A DNA stretch of 64,000 bases from Paenibacillus sp. NAIST15-1 (GTDB taxonomy: Bacteria; Bacillota; Bacilli; Paenibacillales; Paenibacillaceae), in NCBI RefSeq assembly GCF_001894745.1, contig NZ_BBYF01000006.1, forward strand, positions 62,001 to 126,000. The letters run 5' to 3'. Positions within the stretch are counted from its first letter, which is position 1. Each line of letters starts with the position of its first letter. The position numbers were made by a program, and so were the translations under genes. Shown here piece by piece: positions 40,237-48,736 of the stretch. The notes beneath the pieces are model-generated. The model saw only the letters and a program-made list of their open reading frames with translations. It had not been told where the DNA came from and did not search any database.

Positions 40237-41786
40237 ACGGCTACCCCCTGGATTGCCTTAATGCGCTTCTTCTTAGTCAGCTTCTCATCGATGAATCTTT
40301 CAACGAAGGCTTTCACTTCCGGCGTCATGCTACAATTCTTTAACCCGCGGCACTGTAAGACCTTCCCGTCATTTACCTCCATCGTGTAGAAAGGTGTATC
40401 CGGTTCCGATTCTCGTCGGATGACAAGCAAGGTGGTCTTTCCGTTTGAATACAATTCAGCATAACGACCTACACAGTGGCTAAGCGCCTCCCCCTCGTCG
40501 AAGAGTTCAATGCTAGACCCGGCAAGCCGAACAAACAAACCATTATGAGTAAAGCTATACTTGCTACCTAGCTTTTTGACTAGCTGCTTGATTCGAGTGT
40601 TTACTGCTTCATCTCTTTTGATTTTTATACTTCGCATTGTTTTCTGGTGTGCAACACGTAAATCGTTTGGGAACACCACTGACTCGCTTGAGAGATCCAT
40701 TCCCAGCTCCTCGCATTCTCCGAGGTAATCCTTCCAATCAGAAAAAACGTAAGATGCACTAGAATAGCGCTTTGCATCTAGCTGCTTCAGAAAATAGCGC
40801 AATATCCTTTGTAACGAGCCGCGTTTCAGAAGAGGTTGTAACCTTTCACGGTTATACCTACCTGCTCCCCTTGAGAACTGGCTAAGTTCACGTGCCTGGT
40901 CGAACGAGAAACCTAGTCCGAGCTTTTTAAAATGCTGATAACTGTGTAGTGACTCGGCGTCCCCTTTGTAAGACAACCGAAGCCATTCCTTTGCTTCTGC
41001 TTTTGTGAGTCTGAGCACTTTTTCTATTGATTTCCCATGCCAATTTACAGCCCCGTATGTCTGTCCCCCGTCCAACTTCGTCGTAATAAATCCGTGCATA
41101 CCTAGCTTGGTGAGATACTCAATGCAAGGATATCGAGCTGCTAGATCGAAGAATTTAACCATATCCGTCTGCGCATAATATCCTCTGTCGAAATACCTCT
41201 CCCAAGTAGAATATTGAAATGGCGTACCGCTAACAGCACTCTTAATATTTTCTTGCGAGATGAAGCAAGCTGTTCGAATCATCGACGTTTCAAACTGTGA
41301 AATAATACTTTTTCTCTTCGTCCAACCGCCATATGCCCACTCATACAATTCACTGTTACCCGGTTCAAACAAATACATATGATTGCATCTGTATTTAGTT
41401 TCGACTTCTTGGTAATCTCCGCTATAATCACGTAAAACGTGCATACCACGTGCTATAATCGCTTTCGGATTTTGGGTAGATTTCTCGTACCACATGAAGA
41501 ATGCAAAATCCGCTAGTCTCTTTCGGCTTATACCACTTGCTTTAACCGTACACTCAGAATTACATTTTGGGCATGACGTACTGTCGTTGTGCTTAAGCAT
41601 TTCAGGAGTAACAAAGTTCTCTTTGCAATGCGTACAATAGCCGAATTGAATCCCCTTAACGCGCTTTACGAAGATGTACCTGCTCTTTAGCAAAACTACA
41701 TTAGTAGCGTAGTCAACGATTTCGGAACTAATCTGCTGTGGAAAATGAGCCATGAATTTATCGAGCTTAGCATCGTCCTTTGTCAC
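40233..41786 (-). CDS. PcfJ-like protein
   Basis: 517 residues. A GTG at 41786 follows GGGAGGTTAAGAC. Zinc-binding cysteines appear near the N terminus (CTHCKENF, then CPKCNSEC). The C-terminal PcfJ signature is clear: ALSHCVGRYAELYSNGKTTLLVIR, then PFYTMEVNDGKVLQCRG. PcfJ is a poorly understood protein of conjugative plasmids and phages. Here it sits next to a PcfK/AcrIIA9-like gene, the same partnership as pcfJ-pcfK on plasmids. Confidence 0.75.
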   Translation of the reverse strand: MTKDDAKLDKFMAHFPQQISSEIVDYATNVVLLKSRYIFVKRVKGIQFGYCTHCKENFVTPEMLKHNDSTSCPKCNSECTVKASGISRKRLADFAFFMWYEKSTQNPKAIIARGMHVLRDYSGDYQEVETKYRCNHMYLFEPGNSELYEWAYGGWTKRKSIISQFETSMIRTACFISQENIKSAVSGTPFQYSTWERYFDRGYYAQTDMVKFFDLAARYPCIEYLTKLGMHGFITTKLDGGQTYGAVNWHGKSIEKVLRLTKAEAKEWLRLSYKGDAESLHSYQHFKKLGLGFSFDQARELSQFSRGAGRYNRERLQPLLKRGSLQRILRYFLKQLDAKRYSSASYVFSDWKDYLGECEELGMDLSSESVVFPNDLRVAHQKTMRSIKIKRDEAVNTRIKQLVKKLGSKYSFTHNGLFVRLAGSSIELFDEGEALSHCVGRYAELYSNGKTTLLVIRRESEPDTPFYTMEVNDGKVLQCRGLKNCSMTPEVKAFVERFIDEKLTKKKRIKAIQGVAV

Positions 41787-41798
41787 GTCTTAACCTCC

Positions 41799-42173
41799 CT
41801 ACTTCAACAGATCGTCAAGATTGATATCGAAATCATCTGCAGGTGGTTCCACTGTTTTAACTGTGGCCGTCGGAGTCTCTTGGCTGGTAGGAACTGCTAC
41901 TGGCGCCGACTTAATGCCGTAATATTCGAACACAACAGCGAAGCCTTCCTGCGGTGTCAGCATGGCCACGTTTCCTTTTCGCTTCTTCTCAGCAGCTTTT
42001 CGCATGGCTTCCAGACTCTTTACGATCGTCTTTTCATTGACCATAATCTTGTCAGCCTCTTTAGGATTGGACTCAATATGGTTAAGCAGGTATTGCCCTA
42101 CGAACTGCACATAATCGTTATCTTTAGCTCCGGCCATTTCGGCCTGCAGCTTTGCTTTTGCTTGTTCTAACAT
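41799..42173 (-). CDS. PcfK-like/AcrIIA9-family candidate anti-CRISPR
   Basis: 124 residues. The N-terminal helical part (LQAEMAGAKDNDYVQFVGQYLLNHIES) and the NVAMLTPQEGFAVVFEYYGI segment look like the PcfK family, which includes AcrIIA9, a Cas9 inhibitor. The C terminus is a Pro/Thr linker plus an acidic end (DDFDINLDDLLK). CGGAGGAGGAG precedes the ATG at 42173. The family assignment rests on my memory of the motif pattern. Cas9 inhibition is not demonstrated and the primary role may be in replication. Confidence 0.6.
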   Translation of the reverse strand: MLEQAKAKLQAEMAGAKDNDYVQFVGQYLLNHIESNPKEADKIMVNEKTIVKSLEAMRKAAEKKRKGNVAMLTPQEGFAVVFEYYGIKSAPVAVPTSQETPTATVKTVEPPADDFDINLDDLLK

Positions 42174-42193
42174 TCCAGCTCCTCCTCCGGAAA

Positions 42194-44146
42194 TTAGTCT
42201 TTTTGATAGAAATCACATTCAAACCCTGCTGCCTTCAACGGCAGTCCTGGCGCCCACTCAATCGGCCGCCCCATTATCTCTGTCACATGCTCCACGGATC
42301 CTGTACCGACCGGCACATCCAGAACAACCTCGTCATGAACATGCATTACGATGCGGTACCCTTCAGCGGCCAATCTCTCCATACTGACGGCCAAGCAGTC
42401 CCTGGCTATCGCCTGAACCAAGTTCTCCACCAGTCGCCCGCCATATGTACGGTGTGATGTCCATTTTTTCGTTTGCTGATCCATCCCGTCGAATACGATT
42501 CCATCTTTGCTGAAGTTCGGATCCGGCTTGACTCGTGGATTCACATACGCCAGACTTCTCCCCGATGGAAGATCGGCAAACAGCATACCTGCTTCATATC
42601 GATACTGCACACCGTGCGCCAGCTTAACGGTTGTTTTCTCTCTCACAGCAGTAATAGCTGCTTCCTCTGCTTTGTACCAAAGCTTGCGAATGTTCGGGTT
42701 TGCGTCCCTCCATTGCTTAACAAGGCGTGGGTAATCGTCTGGGTCAATCTCCTTTTTATTGTCCATAGCTGCCATGGCATTTGGCCCACCTTGGTAGCCA
42801 CAAGCCAGAACTGCTACTTTACCCGGTGCGCGGTAACTATAGTTTGCATGCCCTTTGACAATAGTCTCGAAAGGTATTCCGAACATGTTCGCCGCCGTTG
42901 CTTCATATATCTTGCCGTGCCCGCGGAATACATCGAGCACCCAGTGTTCATCTGCGAGCCATGCCACAACGCGCGCCTCGATGGCTGCAAAGTCGCTGAC
43001 AACGAACCGATGCCCTTGTGAAGGGATAAATGTAGTCCGGATAAGCTGAGACAGAACAAACGGTGGCGCGCCGTACAGCAATTCAAGCAACTCATAATCC
43101 CCGCGGTGTAATATCTCCCGTGCCAGCTCCAGGTCTTCAATCTCGTTCCTTGGCAGGTTCTGCACCTGAATGAGCCTTCCAGCCCAGCGCCATGTTCGGT
43201 TAGCTCCGCAAAACTGCAGCAGCCCTCTGGCTCTCTCGTCCTCGCACATTGACCGGTGCATGGCGTTATATTTGTCCACGCTGGTCTTACCCAACTCCTG
43301 ACGCAGCTCCAGCACCCGGCGTGTGTCGTCGTCCGGTGCCGCGTCCAGCAACATAGGCATGTGCTCCTTTGCAAGACTCTCTGCCTCTAAGCCGTGTTTT
43401 GCAAGCCAAGCCTTGAGCTGGGTATCACTATTCGGGTTATCAAGCTCAGTCAGATCTTTGGCCTCCTGTAGTAGCCGGGCTCCGTACTGCTCAGCACAAT
43501 CGATAGCAGCTTTGAACATCTCGGGATCCAACCGAACGCCACGATCGTTGATTTGCTGATCTAGTGCCCATAGATGCCACTCATGATCTGGAACAGGGAA
43601 GCGTTCCAACTTACGGCGAATCTCGCGTTCTACTACCACGTCCTGACGGCAATAGTCTATGAACTGCTGCCATTTCTCCAGATCGTGGTGAGGGTGATTC
43701 CGAGTCCTCTGCCCATTCACTTTGCTAGGCTTACACGGTACAGAGAAGTATTTAATCAGCGCCTTACCCTTAGCGTCCTTCTTTGCCTCTAACTTCAGCA
43801 CATCTGCCACGCCTTCTAGGTACCCAGGAAGCCCTAATGTGAGCGCGTGAACGGATGTACATTTCCAGTGTTTTGGGTTACACACAATATTCAAATACTT
43901 ACTTATGCAAGTCCGTTCAAAAGCTGCATTGTATGCCGTCTTTGTTACATCCATCCGAAGCGCATCTATGACATCTCTCGGGATGTCCTCGAATGCAGTT
44001 AGGTCAATGACTTGAACCGGATCACCGTCGAAGGCGAAACCAAACAGCAAAATCTCGAAGTCAGGTGCTTCTACATAGCGGTGAACACCACATTTAAGCA
44101 AATCGATGCTGCTGTATGTCTCAAGGTCAATCTGCAGAACTGTCAC
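42194..44146 (-). CDS. Family-A DNA polymerase
   Basis: 650 residues. The N-terminal part resembles a 3'-5' exonuclease (LQIDLETYSS, later YCRQDVVVE). The polymerase motifs are intact: motif A VVSDFAAIEARVVAWLA, a finger region with NYSYRAPGKVAVLACGYQGG (motif B-like), and motif C MHVHDEVVLD. A GTG at 44146 is chosen because GGGAGATGAG precedes it; the ATG at 44161 has no ribosome site. This is the phage replicase, and no host-type beta-clamp or PolC gene is in the module. Confidence 0.88.
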   Translation of the reverse strand: MTVLQIDLETYSSIDLLKCGVHRYVEAPDFEILLFGFAFDGDPVQVIDLTAFEDIPRDVIDALRMDVTKTAYNAAFERTCISKYLNIVCNPKHWKCTSVHALTLGLPGYLEGVADVLKLEAKKDAKGKALIKYFSVPCKPSKVNGQRTRNHPHHDLEKWQQFIDYCRQDVVVEREIRRKLERFPVPDHEWHLWALDQQINDRGVRLDPEMFKAAIDCAEQYGARLLQEAKDLTELDNPNSDTQLKAWLAKHGLEAESLAKEHMPMLLDAAPDDDTRRVLELRQELGKTSVDKYNAMHRSMCEDERARGLLQFCGANRTWRWAGRLIQVQNLPRNEIEDLELAREILHRGDYELLELLYGAPPFVLSQLIRTTFIPSQGHRFVVSDFAAIEARVVAWLADEHWVLDVFRGHGKIYEATAANMFGIPFETIVKGHANYSYRAPGKVAVLACGYQGGPNAMAAMDNKKEIDPDDYPRLVKQWRDANPNIRKLWYKAEEAAITAVREKTTVKLAHGVQYRYEAGMLFADLPSGRSLAYVNPRVKPDPNFSKDGIVFDGMDQQTKKWTSHRTYGGRLVENLVQAIARDCLAVSMERLAAEGYRIVMHVHDEVVLDVPVGTGSVEHVTEIMGRPIEWAPGLPLKAAGFECDFYQKD

Positions 44147-44209
44147 TCTCTCATCTCCCATAACATTATTGAGAAAGGGGACTCATTGCTGAATCCCCCT
44201 AAGAATGTG

Positions 44210-44902
44210 CTAGTTCAAGAAATCTTCCTCATCGTCAACGTCGACATCAATGTCGAAATCCTCGTCGCTGAAGTCATCGTTCAAGCTACTACGGCCGCCC
44301 AGGAAGTCCCCATCCTGAACCTTGACTACATTATTAAGACCAGCAGCTACACCGCGATTCCCCTTCGCATCGAACGGATAGAAGTTAAGCGAAACTTTGG
44401 CATAGCACCCGCTGTAAACCTCCGTCGTGTCTGTAATCTCTTGGAATTTGGTTTTACCATTGCTATCCTTACCGATCGGCTTGGCGATACCAGGCTTGTT
44501 CTTCGAAGTGGCATTCAAGAAATAGTGACCAGCATAAGCCTCATCATCTGGACGCTCATCATCACCATCACGAAGCGGTGTCTTGCAGTTGGCCGGAACC
44601 TTTCCGCCCCATTTACCCTTGCCGAGCTCCTTCGCTGCATCAACAGCCGCTTTGATCTTGCGAAGAGTCTCCTTGTCGCTCTTTGGAATCAGAATGGCTG
44701 TGCTGTACTTCTCATCGCCCCCATCAATGGATTGCGGTTCAAAAACGTGAGTATAAGAAAGACGTACCTTTCCCGTGATTACCTTTGTTGCTTGATTGTC
44801 GATTGCCATTTGAACATTTCCCCTTTTCGTTGTTTTATAACTTCCTACATGCCATTTGCCTGAAGACATCATGTCTACGTGATAATCTGCGATCTCACCC
44901 AT
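44210..44902 (-). CDS. DUF2815 single-stranded DNA-binding protein
   Basis: 230 residues from the ATG at 44902, 3 bases past the previous stop with GAGGTG upstream. The recognised domain starts at an inner ATG (44809) with QATKVITGKVRLSYTHVFEPQ. DUF2815 proteins are T7 gp2.5-like OB-fold proteins, and the acidic C-terminal tail (DDFSDEDFDIDVDVDDEED) is the typical protein-docking tail. Which start is used is uncertain; the 31-residue extension is not part of the known domain. It partners with the DNA polymerase just downstream. Confidence 0.8.
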   Translation of the reverse strand: MGEIADYHVDMMSSGKWHVGSYKTTKRGNVQMAIDNQATKVITGKVRLSYTHVFEPQSIDGGDEKYSTAILIPKSDKETLRKIKAAVDAAKELGKGKWGGKVPANCKTPLRDGDDERPDDEAYAGHYFLNATSKNKPGIAKPIGKDSNGKTKFQEITDTTEVYSGCYAKVSLNFYPFDAKGNRGVAAGLNNVVKVQDGDFLGGRSSLNDDFSDEDFDIDVDVDDEEDFLN

Positions 44903-44905
44903 TAG

Positions 44906-46105
44906 CTACACCTCAAATTCCACGCTAGAAAATTCATCCTCCAAGCTGTTCAGCTCAGACCGCGGATCAGTTTCAGGAACAAGTACCGGCTTGCCTGGTG
45001 GCTTGATAATCAACTCACCGATAAGCTTCTCTAGGTCTTTCTTTCCGATTCGTTTCTCCAGTTCACCAATGCCGTAAAGCTCCTGCGGTTTAAGGTACTT
45101 GTCTGATTCCAGTTTTGCTGCTCTGAAAGTAGACCACGCTGCGTCCTTATCGGTGATTATTCTATTAGAACGCCCCTCGACTAACTTCCAATGAGGGATA
45201 CGCTTTCCGCTCTTGGCCTGTTCAAAGGCGTACTCGGTGATATCCTTTGCCCAAGCCTGCAGCTGTTCAGCAATAATCAGAGTCGCACCGATTTCTTCCG
45301 GTGAGAGCAACGCCGGATCCTTGAACTCATGCGCCAACGCCTTCATGTTCTGATCAGCACGGGCACGGCAATTGCCTTTCACCTTACACCAGCGGCAATG
45401 ACTACCCGGATTAAACTCACCCTCGCCAGCAAAGGCCAGCGCTGCTGCAGGCTTGACCACATTCTCAGCCCACTGCAACAGATCATCGACGGTTACAATA
45501 TCTGTACTGACACTATCAAGGCGTGGCTGTACAATGGTCATGCGCACTTCTTGTATGCCATACATCCAGTTATAAGCGGACCAGGCTCCGAGGCCGTACA
45601 AACGAAGCTGAGGGTTGTTAATCGCACTGACTGGAACTCCTTTTCCATATTTGAGATCGATGATTTCCAGCACTCCATCTGATATCAGAACCACGTCTCC
45701 TGTGCCGTAGCCCTCTGGTACCCATTCCGTAAAATCCAGACGTTCCTCCAGCATCACGGATGCGTCAGAACTACGGGCTTTGGCTTCCATGAATCTCTCC
45801 TCAACAATCTCCACGTACCGCTGGACAGCGCTCTCCATCTCGGCGTTGTAGTACGGGTTAGTGGACATGAAGAGCTGCAAGGCTGTAGCAAGATCTGACC
45901 GTCTTTTAGAGTTGCAAGGGAATATACTGCGGCTGAGCAAGAGTTCTGAAAGCTCGTGCGCTGCTGTTCCCTCGTCTGCGTACTCGCTGCGCTTATCCGC
46001 GATGTACTCACTGAGTCGGGCGCTAGGCGGGCAGTTTATCCAACGATCTGCCCCGGATGCACTCAATAAGGCGTGAGCTCGTTCTGCATGTGCTGGCTGT
46101 GTCAT
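44906..46105 (-). CDS. DUF2800 protein, RecB/Cas4-like nuclease
   Basis: 399 residues. The N-terminal LSASGADRWINCPPSARL and DEGTAAHEL are DUF2800 marks. The nuclease core follows (GTGDVVLISDGVLEIIDLKYGKG, giving D and E-x-K like PD-(D/E)XK), and the C-terminal cysteines (CRWCKVKGNCRA) likely bind an iron-sulphur cluster. It would resect or process phage DNA ends for recombination. It overlaps the upstream gene by 4 bases. Confidence 0.85.
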   Translation of the reverse strand: MTQPAHAERAHALLSASGADRWINCPPSARLSEYIADKRSEYADEGTAAHELSELLLSRSIFPCNSKRRSDLATALQLFMSTNPYYNAEMESAVQRYVEIVEERFMEAKARSSDASVMLEERLDFTEWVPEGYGTGDVVLISDGVLEIIDLKYGKGVPVSAINNPQLRLYGLGAWSAYNWMYGIQEVRMTIVQPRLDSVSTDIVTVDDLLQWAENVVKPAAALAFAGEGEFNPGSHCRWCKVKGNCRARADQNMKALAHEFKDPALLSPEEIGATLIIAEQLQAWAKDITEYAFEQAKSGKRIPHWKLVEGRSNRIITDKDAAWSTFRAAKLESDKYLKPQELYGIGELEKRIGKKDLEKLIGELIIKPPGKPVLVPETDPRSELNSLEDEFSSVEFEV

Positions 46106-46518
46106 AGAGCTTTCAACCGTTCTAGGAACGCAACTCGCTTCTCCTCCGGTACTTCGGAAAGAGACTTGCTCTCAAACTCGTCTAACAGTGCCCTAATGGC
46201 CGCCTTGCCGTCGGGCGTCGCTCCCTTCTCCTTCCCTACGGCACGCAAATCTTCAAAGGTCGGTATATCCTCACCAGTGCCCTCACCAGTAACCTCAGCA
46301 GTCGACTTGTCTTTCGTTTTTTCAACCGATTCAGTTTCCTTCGTTGCTTCCGGCTTTGGCTCAGTTTTAGTGGTGCGCTGGCGCTTCGGCTTTTCTTCTT
46401 GCACAGGAGCAGCAGCAGTTACAGTGTTGACCGCCCCTGTGAATGCTGTTGACAGTGCTGCAAATTCCTCAATGGCTTGACCGGCATTTTCACCCGTTAT
46501 TTGAATCATGACTGGCAT
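46102..46518 (-). CDS. Hypothetical phage protein with disordered acidic/basic linker, 138 aa
   Basis: AAGGAGGACT precedes the ATG at 46518. The N-terminal 30 residues and the C-terminal 50 (PTFEDLRAVGKEKGATPDGKAAIRALL) look folded. Between them lies a low-complexity Lys/Glu/Thr/Pro linker. It precedes the DUF2800 nuclease, a position where recombination accessory proteins are found. No firm family. Confidence 0.55.
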   Translation of the reverse strand: MPVMIQITGENAGQAIEEFAALSTAFTGAVNTVTAAAPVQEEKPKRQRTTKTEPKPEATKETESVEKTKDKSTAEVTGEGTGEDIPTFEDLRAVGKEKGATPDGKAAIRALLDEFESKSLSEVPEEKRVAFLERLKAL

Positions 46519-46603
46519 GTATAAGTCCTCCTTGTAATTGGGTATGAATTAGTGATAAACTTGCTTTGAATTCAGACTAAATTTCTGCAGCTCCTCGCGG
46601 CTC

Positions 46604-46753
46604 CTACCCCGCTTGGAGTTGTTTTTCGTTTTTGAGCCTGCTTGCAACCATTCGATACTGCCTACGGTACATTTGGCGCGTTCGAACCGATTCAGACGAC
46701 ATGGCCAACACAAGCAAGTTCATACAGACACTCAGTCGTTTCGCTTGTGGCAT
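46604..46753 (-). CDS. Small basic protein, 49 aa
   Basis: The ATG at 46753 follows GGGAGGTGATAGAGAGG. The product is basic (MPQAKRLSVCMNLLVLAMSS) with a short hydrophobic N-terminal stretch and an Arg/Gln-rich C-terminal half. The frame stays open upstream to 46972 but only this start has a ribosome site. Function unknown. Confidence 0.5.
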   Translation of the reverse strand: MPQAKRLSVCMNLLVLAMSSESVRTRQMYRRQYRMVASRLKNEKQLQAG

Positions 46754-46769
46754 CCTCTCTATCACCTCC

Positions 46770-46901
46770 CTATTGGAATCTAAAACCCAACCTCTCAGCC
46801 TCGACAGACGCCCAAGCCCAGAACGGATAGTACGCCGGATCGATTGCCGATTTACAATAAACGTCAGCCAGATGATCCAGGAGCTTATCAGGAATCTGCA
46901 T
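46770..46901 (-). CDS. Small protein, 43 aa
   Basis: The ATG at 46901 overlaps the end of the preceding gene and has AAAGGAG 8 bases upstream. The peptide (MQIPDKLLDHLADVYCKSAID...) is Trp/Tyr-rich at its middle (YYPFWAWASVEAERL). Such short Trp-containing ORFs are common in phage early regions. No family recognised. Confidence 0.55.
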   Translation of the reverse strand: MQIPDKLLDHLADVYCKSAIDPAYYPFWAWASVEAERLGFRFQ

Positions 46902-47079
46902 TCAAATTCTCCTTTCCAGCAATGACTGACTTCACCTTCGCTTGCTGAATCATGCAGGGAACAGAACAACATAAATCACGCCCCACTTTCCAGACACGCT
47001 GCCCGAACATGATTTCTGATTTACATGGTGGACAGTAGTCGATTACTTCCCTAGACACTTGATCCAGAACTTTACTCAT
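46888..47079 (-). CDS. Small cysteine-containing protein, 63 aa
   Basis: GGGAGGAAACGG precedes the ATG at 47079. Cysteines are arranged as CPPC (about residues 16-19) and CCSVPC (38-43), a likely zinc knuckle, with a basic C terminus. The gene overlaps its neighbours on both sides. Function unknown; a regulator or nucleic-acid-binding accessory is plausible. Confidence 0.55.
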   Translation of the reverse strand: MSKVLDQVSREVIDYCPPCKSEIMFGQRVWKVGRDLCCSVPCMIQQAKVKSVIAGKENLNADS

Positions 47080-47378
47080 GCCGTTTCCTCCCTCCAGCCT
47101 TTATAGGTCTTACGATCTTGTTCCCTCCCCCAACGATCAAGGGCATCGGTGCTGAAAAATATCCGCCTGCCTACGCGTCGATGAGGAATTTCTTGTCGCT
47201 CGCATAAGGCGTACAGTGTTTTAACTGAGATAGGATCCTCTTCACTACTAATGTAAATCGCGGCTTCTTGAATGCTCAGTGTCCGATCTTTGCAGCCCAG
47301 TTCTTCCCGAAGACGTTTTTCAGCAACCGCGACTTCTTCAGCAACAATAGAGCGGATAGCTTGTTCTAGTGCTGTCAT
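47076..47378 (-). CDS. Excisionase-like helix-turn-helix protein
   Basis: 100 residues. An N-terminal helical extension (MTALEQAIRSIVAEEVAVAEK) is followed by a MerR/excisionase-type HTH (LSIQEAAIYISS, then SVKTLYALCERQEIPHRRVGRRIFFSTDALDRW). This is the pattern of Xis-like or plasmid replication HTH proteins. As second gene of the early operon it is a natural candidate for the excisionase that reverses integration by the integrase. The ATG at 47378 follows GGAGGGGG. Confidence 0.7.
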   Translation of the reverse strand: MTALEQAIRSIVAEEVAVAEKRLREELGCKDRTLSIQEAAIYISSEEDPISVKTLYALCERQEIPHRRVGRRIFFSTDALDRWGREQDRKTYKGWREETA

Positions 47379-47394
47379 ACTAAAGATCCCCCTC

Positions 47395-47604
47395 CTAAAC
47401 AACCTTAAATAGTTGTCTGAATTCAACATCAGGGAAGGCACTAACTAGACCAGCGATAAATTCATTTCCCGGAGAACGCTGACCGCGTATTACTCGGTAG
47501 ACTTGTACCTTAGTAAGTCCGATCTGGTCGGCTAAGTCCTGCTCCTCCCACCCCATTTTTAGCATCAAGTCTTGAACAACAGGATTGTTAAGAACGACTC
47601 GCAT
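47395..47604 (-). CDS. Cro-like XRE regulator
   Basis: 69 residues with one HTH (WEEQDLADQIGLTKVQVYRVIRGQ). AAAGGAGTTGATCCC precedes the ATG at 47604. It is divergent from the ImmR-type repressor, with five operators between them, and heads the early leftward operon. That is the arrangement of a Cro-type antagonist. Confidence 0.75.
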   Translation of the reverse strand: MRVVLNNPVVQDLMLKMGWEEQDLADQIGLTKVQVYRVIRGQRSPGNEFIAGLVSAFPDVEFRQLFKVV

Positions 47605-47622
47605 GGGATCAACTCCTTTCTG

Positions 47623-47804
47623 TTACCTTATGGTATTAATAGTAAACTACTGATACCAGAAGGTAAAACCTGATATTTTACGTAATTTGGGCTAATACGG
47701 CCAAATTCACGGGATATCGATAACTTTTACCTTTTGGTAACACTTTTTCTTTTAATACCTTTACCTTTTGGTTGTTTTGGATTATATTAATTACCAAGAG
47801 GTAA
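47623..47804. promoter_or_regulatory. Lysogeny switch: five operators (TTACC-N4-GGTAA) and two divergent promoters
   Basis: Operators lie at 47623-47636, 47653-47666, 47727-47740, 47761-47774 and 47791-47804. The leftward promoter is -35 TTTACC (minus strand, 47662-47667), 17-bp spacer, TACTAT (47639-47644). The rightward one is TTTACC (47760-47765), 17 bp, TATATT (47783-47788). In both, one operator forms the -35 and the next covers the start point, and the fifth lies between the promoters, so the region is nearly mirror-symmetric. Confidence 0.7.
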
Positions 47805-47821
47805 TGAAAAGGAGAATGAAT

Positions 47822-48280
47822 GTGAGTGACTTTGGGGTATATCTCAGAAAACTTAGAGAGGAACGTGAACTTGGAGTAAATCAGCTCGCTACAATGTCAG
47901 GGGTTAGTAATGCTCAAATTTCTCGCATAGAAAAGGGATCAAGAAATGCACCAAAGCCTGAAACAATTGAAAAGTTATCCAAAGCTTTGAAGGTTCCATA
48001 TGAAGAAATGATGAGTGTAGCAGGCTATATAAAAGACGACCATCAAGTTAAAGAGGATAAGCCCCCTTACTACGCTCTCTCACCAAGTGATGAATTAGAT
48101 ATTGCAAAAGAGTTAGAAAAAATAATGCAGAACCTTGAATCAAATGAAGCATTAACATTTTACAATGAACCGATGGATGAAGAGACAAAAAGACTTATGC
48201 AAATTTCTGTAGAAAACTCACTTAGAATAGCGAAAGAAATGGCAAAGAAAAAGTTCACGCCTAAAAAATTTCGGGATTAA
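47822..48280 (+). CDS. ImmR-type phage repressor (XRE)
   Basis: 152 residues from a GTG at 47822 with GGAG 7 bases upstream; ATG codons at 47804 and 47816 lie inside or too close to that site. The N-terminal HTH (LGVNQLATMSGVSNAQISRIEKG) is a standard XRE domain, followed by a charged helical tail. The next gene encodes an ImmA protease, so this is the maintenance repressor cleaved on induction. It should bind the TTACC-N4-GGTAA operators and repress the leftward early promoter. Confidence 0.8.
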   Translation: MSDFGVYLRKLREERELGVNQLATMSGVSNAQISRIEKGSRNAPKPETIEKLSKALKVPYEEMMSVAGYIKDDHQVKEDKPPYYALSPSDELDIAKELEKIMQNLESNEALTFYNEPMDEETKRLMQISVENSLRIAKEMAKKKFTPKKFRD

Positions 48281-48301
48281 AAGCGTGATCGGGGGATCAG
48301 A

Positions 48302-48736
48302 ATGGATTTCATAAAACGCACCGTATCCCGGTTAACCAGTATCCATAAAACAAATGATCCATTTGAAATTGCTTCACTCCGGGACATACTGGTTTTTTAC
48401 GAGGATCTAGGGGAAGTTTTCGGATACTACAATACATTTAAGCGAATTCACATGATTCATATAAACCAGTTTCTTGATAAAAACGTTCAGCGTTTTGTAG
48501 TAGCCCATGAGTTAGGACATAGCATACTGCATTCCAAAATAAGCACACCATTTATGAAGCAGTACACCTTATTTTCTGTTGATCGAATTGAACGGGAGGC
48601 TAACAGATTCGCGGTTGAAATGCTTCTGCCAGATGACTTACTACTGGATGGATGTACATTGTATGAAGCCGCCGCCATATGCGGAGTGCCTAAGGAAGTA
48701 GCACGCTTAAAAAAACTACCTAGGCGATTCTATTAA
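48302..48736 (+). CDS. ImmA/IrrE-type metalloprotease
   Basis: 144 residues. Zinc motif HELGH at residues 69-73 and a downstream EREANRFAVEMLLP Glu segment are the ImmA signature. In ICEBs1 and phage phi105 the partner protease cleaves the ImmR repressor in response to DNA damage or signals. The gene lies 21 bases after the repressor gene in the same transcript. Confidence 0.85.
   Translation: MDFIKRTVSRLTSIHKTNDPFEIASLRDILVFYEDLGEVFGYYNTFKRIHMIHINQFLDKNVQRFVVAHELGHSILHSKISTPFMKQYTLFSVDRIEREANRFAVEMLLPDDLLLDGCTLYEAAAICGVPKEVARLKKLPRRFY

Noticed and set aside
44012-44863. Long plus-strand frame opposite the DUF2815 gene
   Set aside because: A shadow of the minus-strand gene; the amino-acid pattern matches no protein and there is no ribosome site.
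46632-46925. Plus-strand 97-codon frame
   Set aside because: It lies opposite three overlapping minus-strand small ORFs with good ribosome sites and has none itself.
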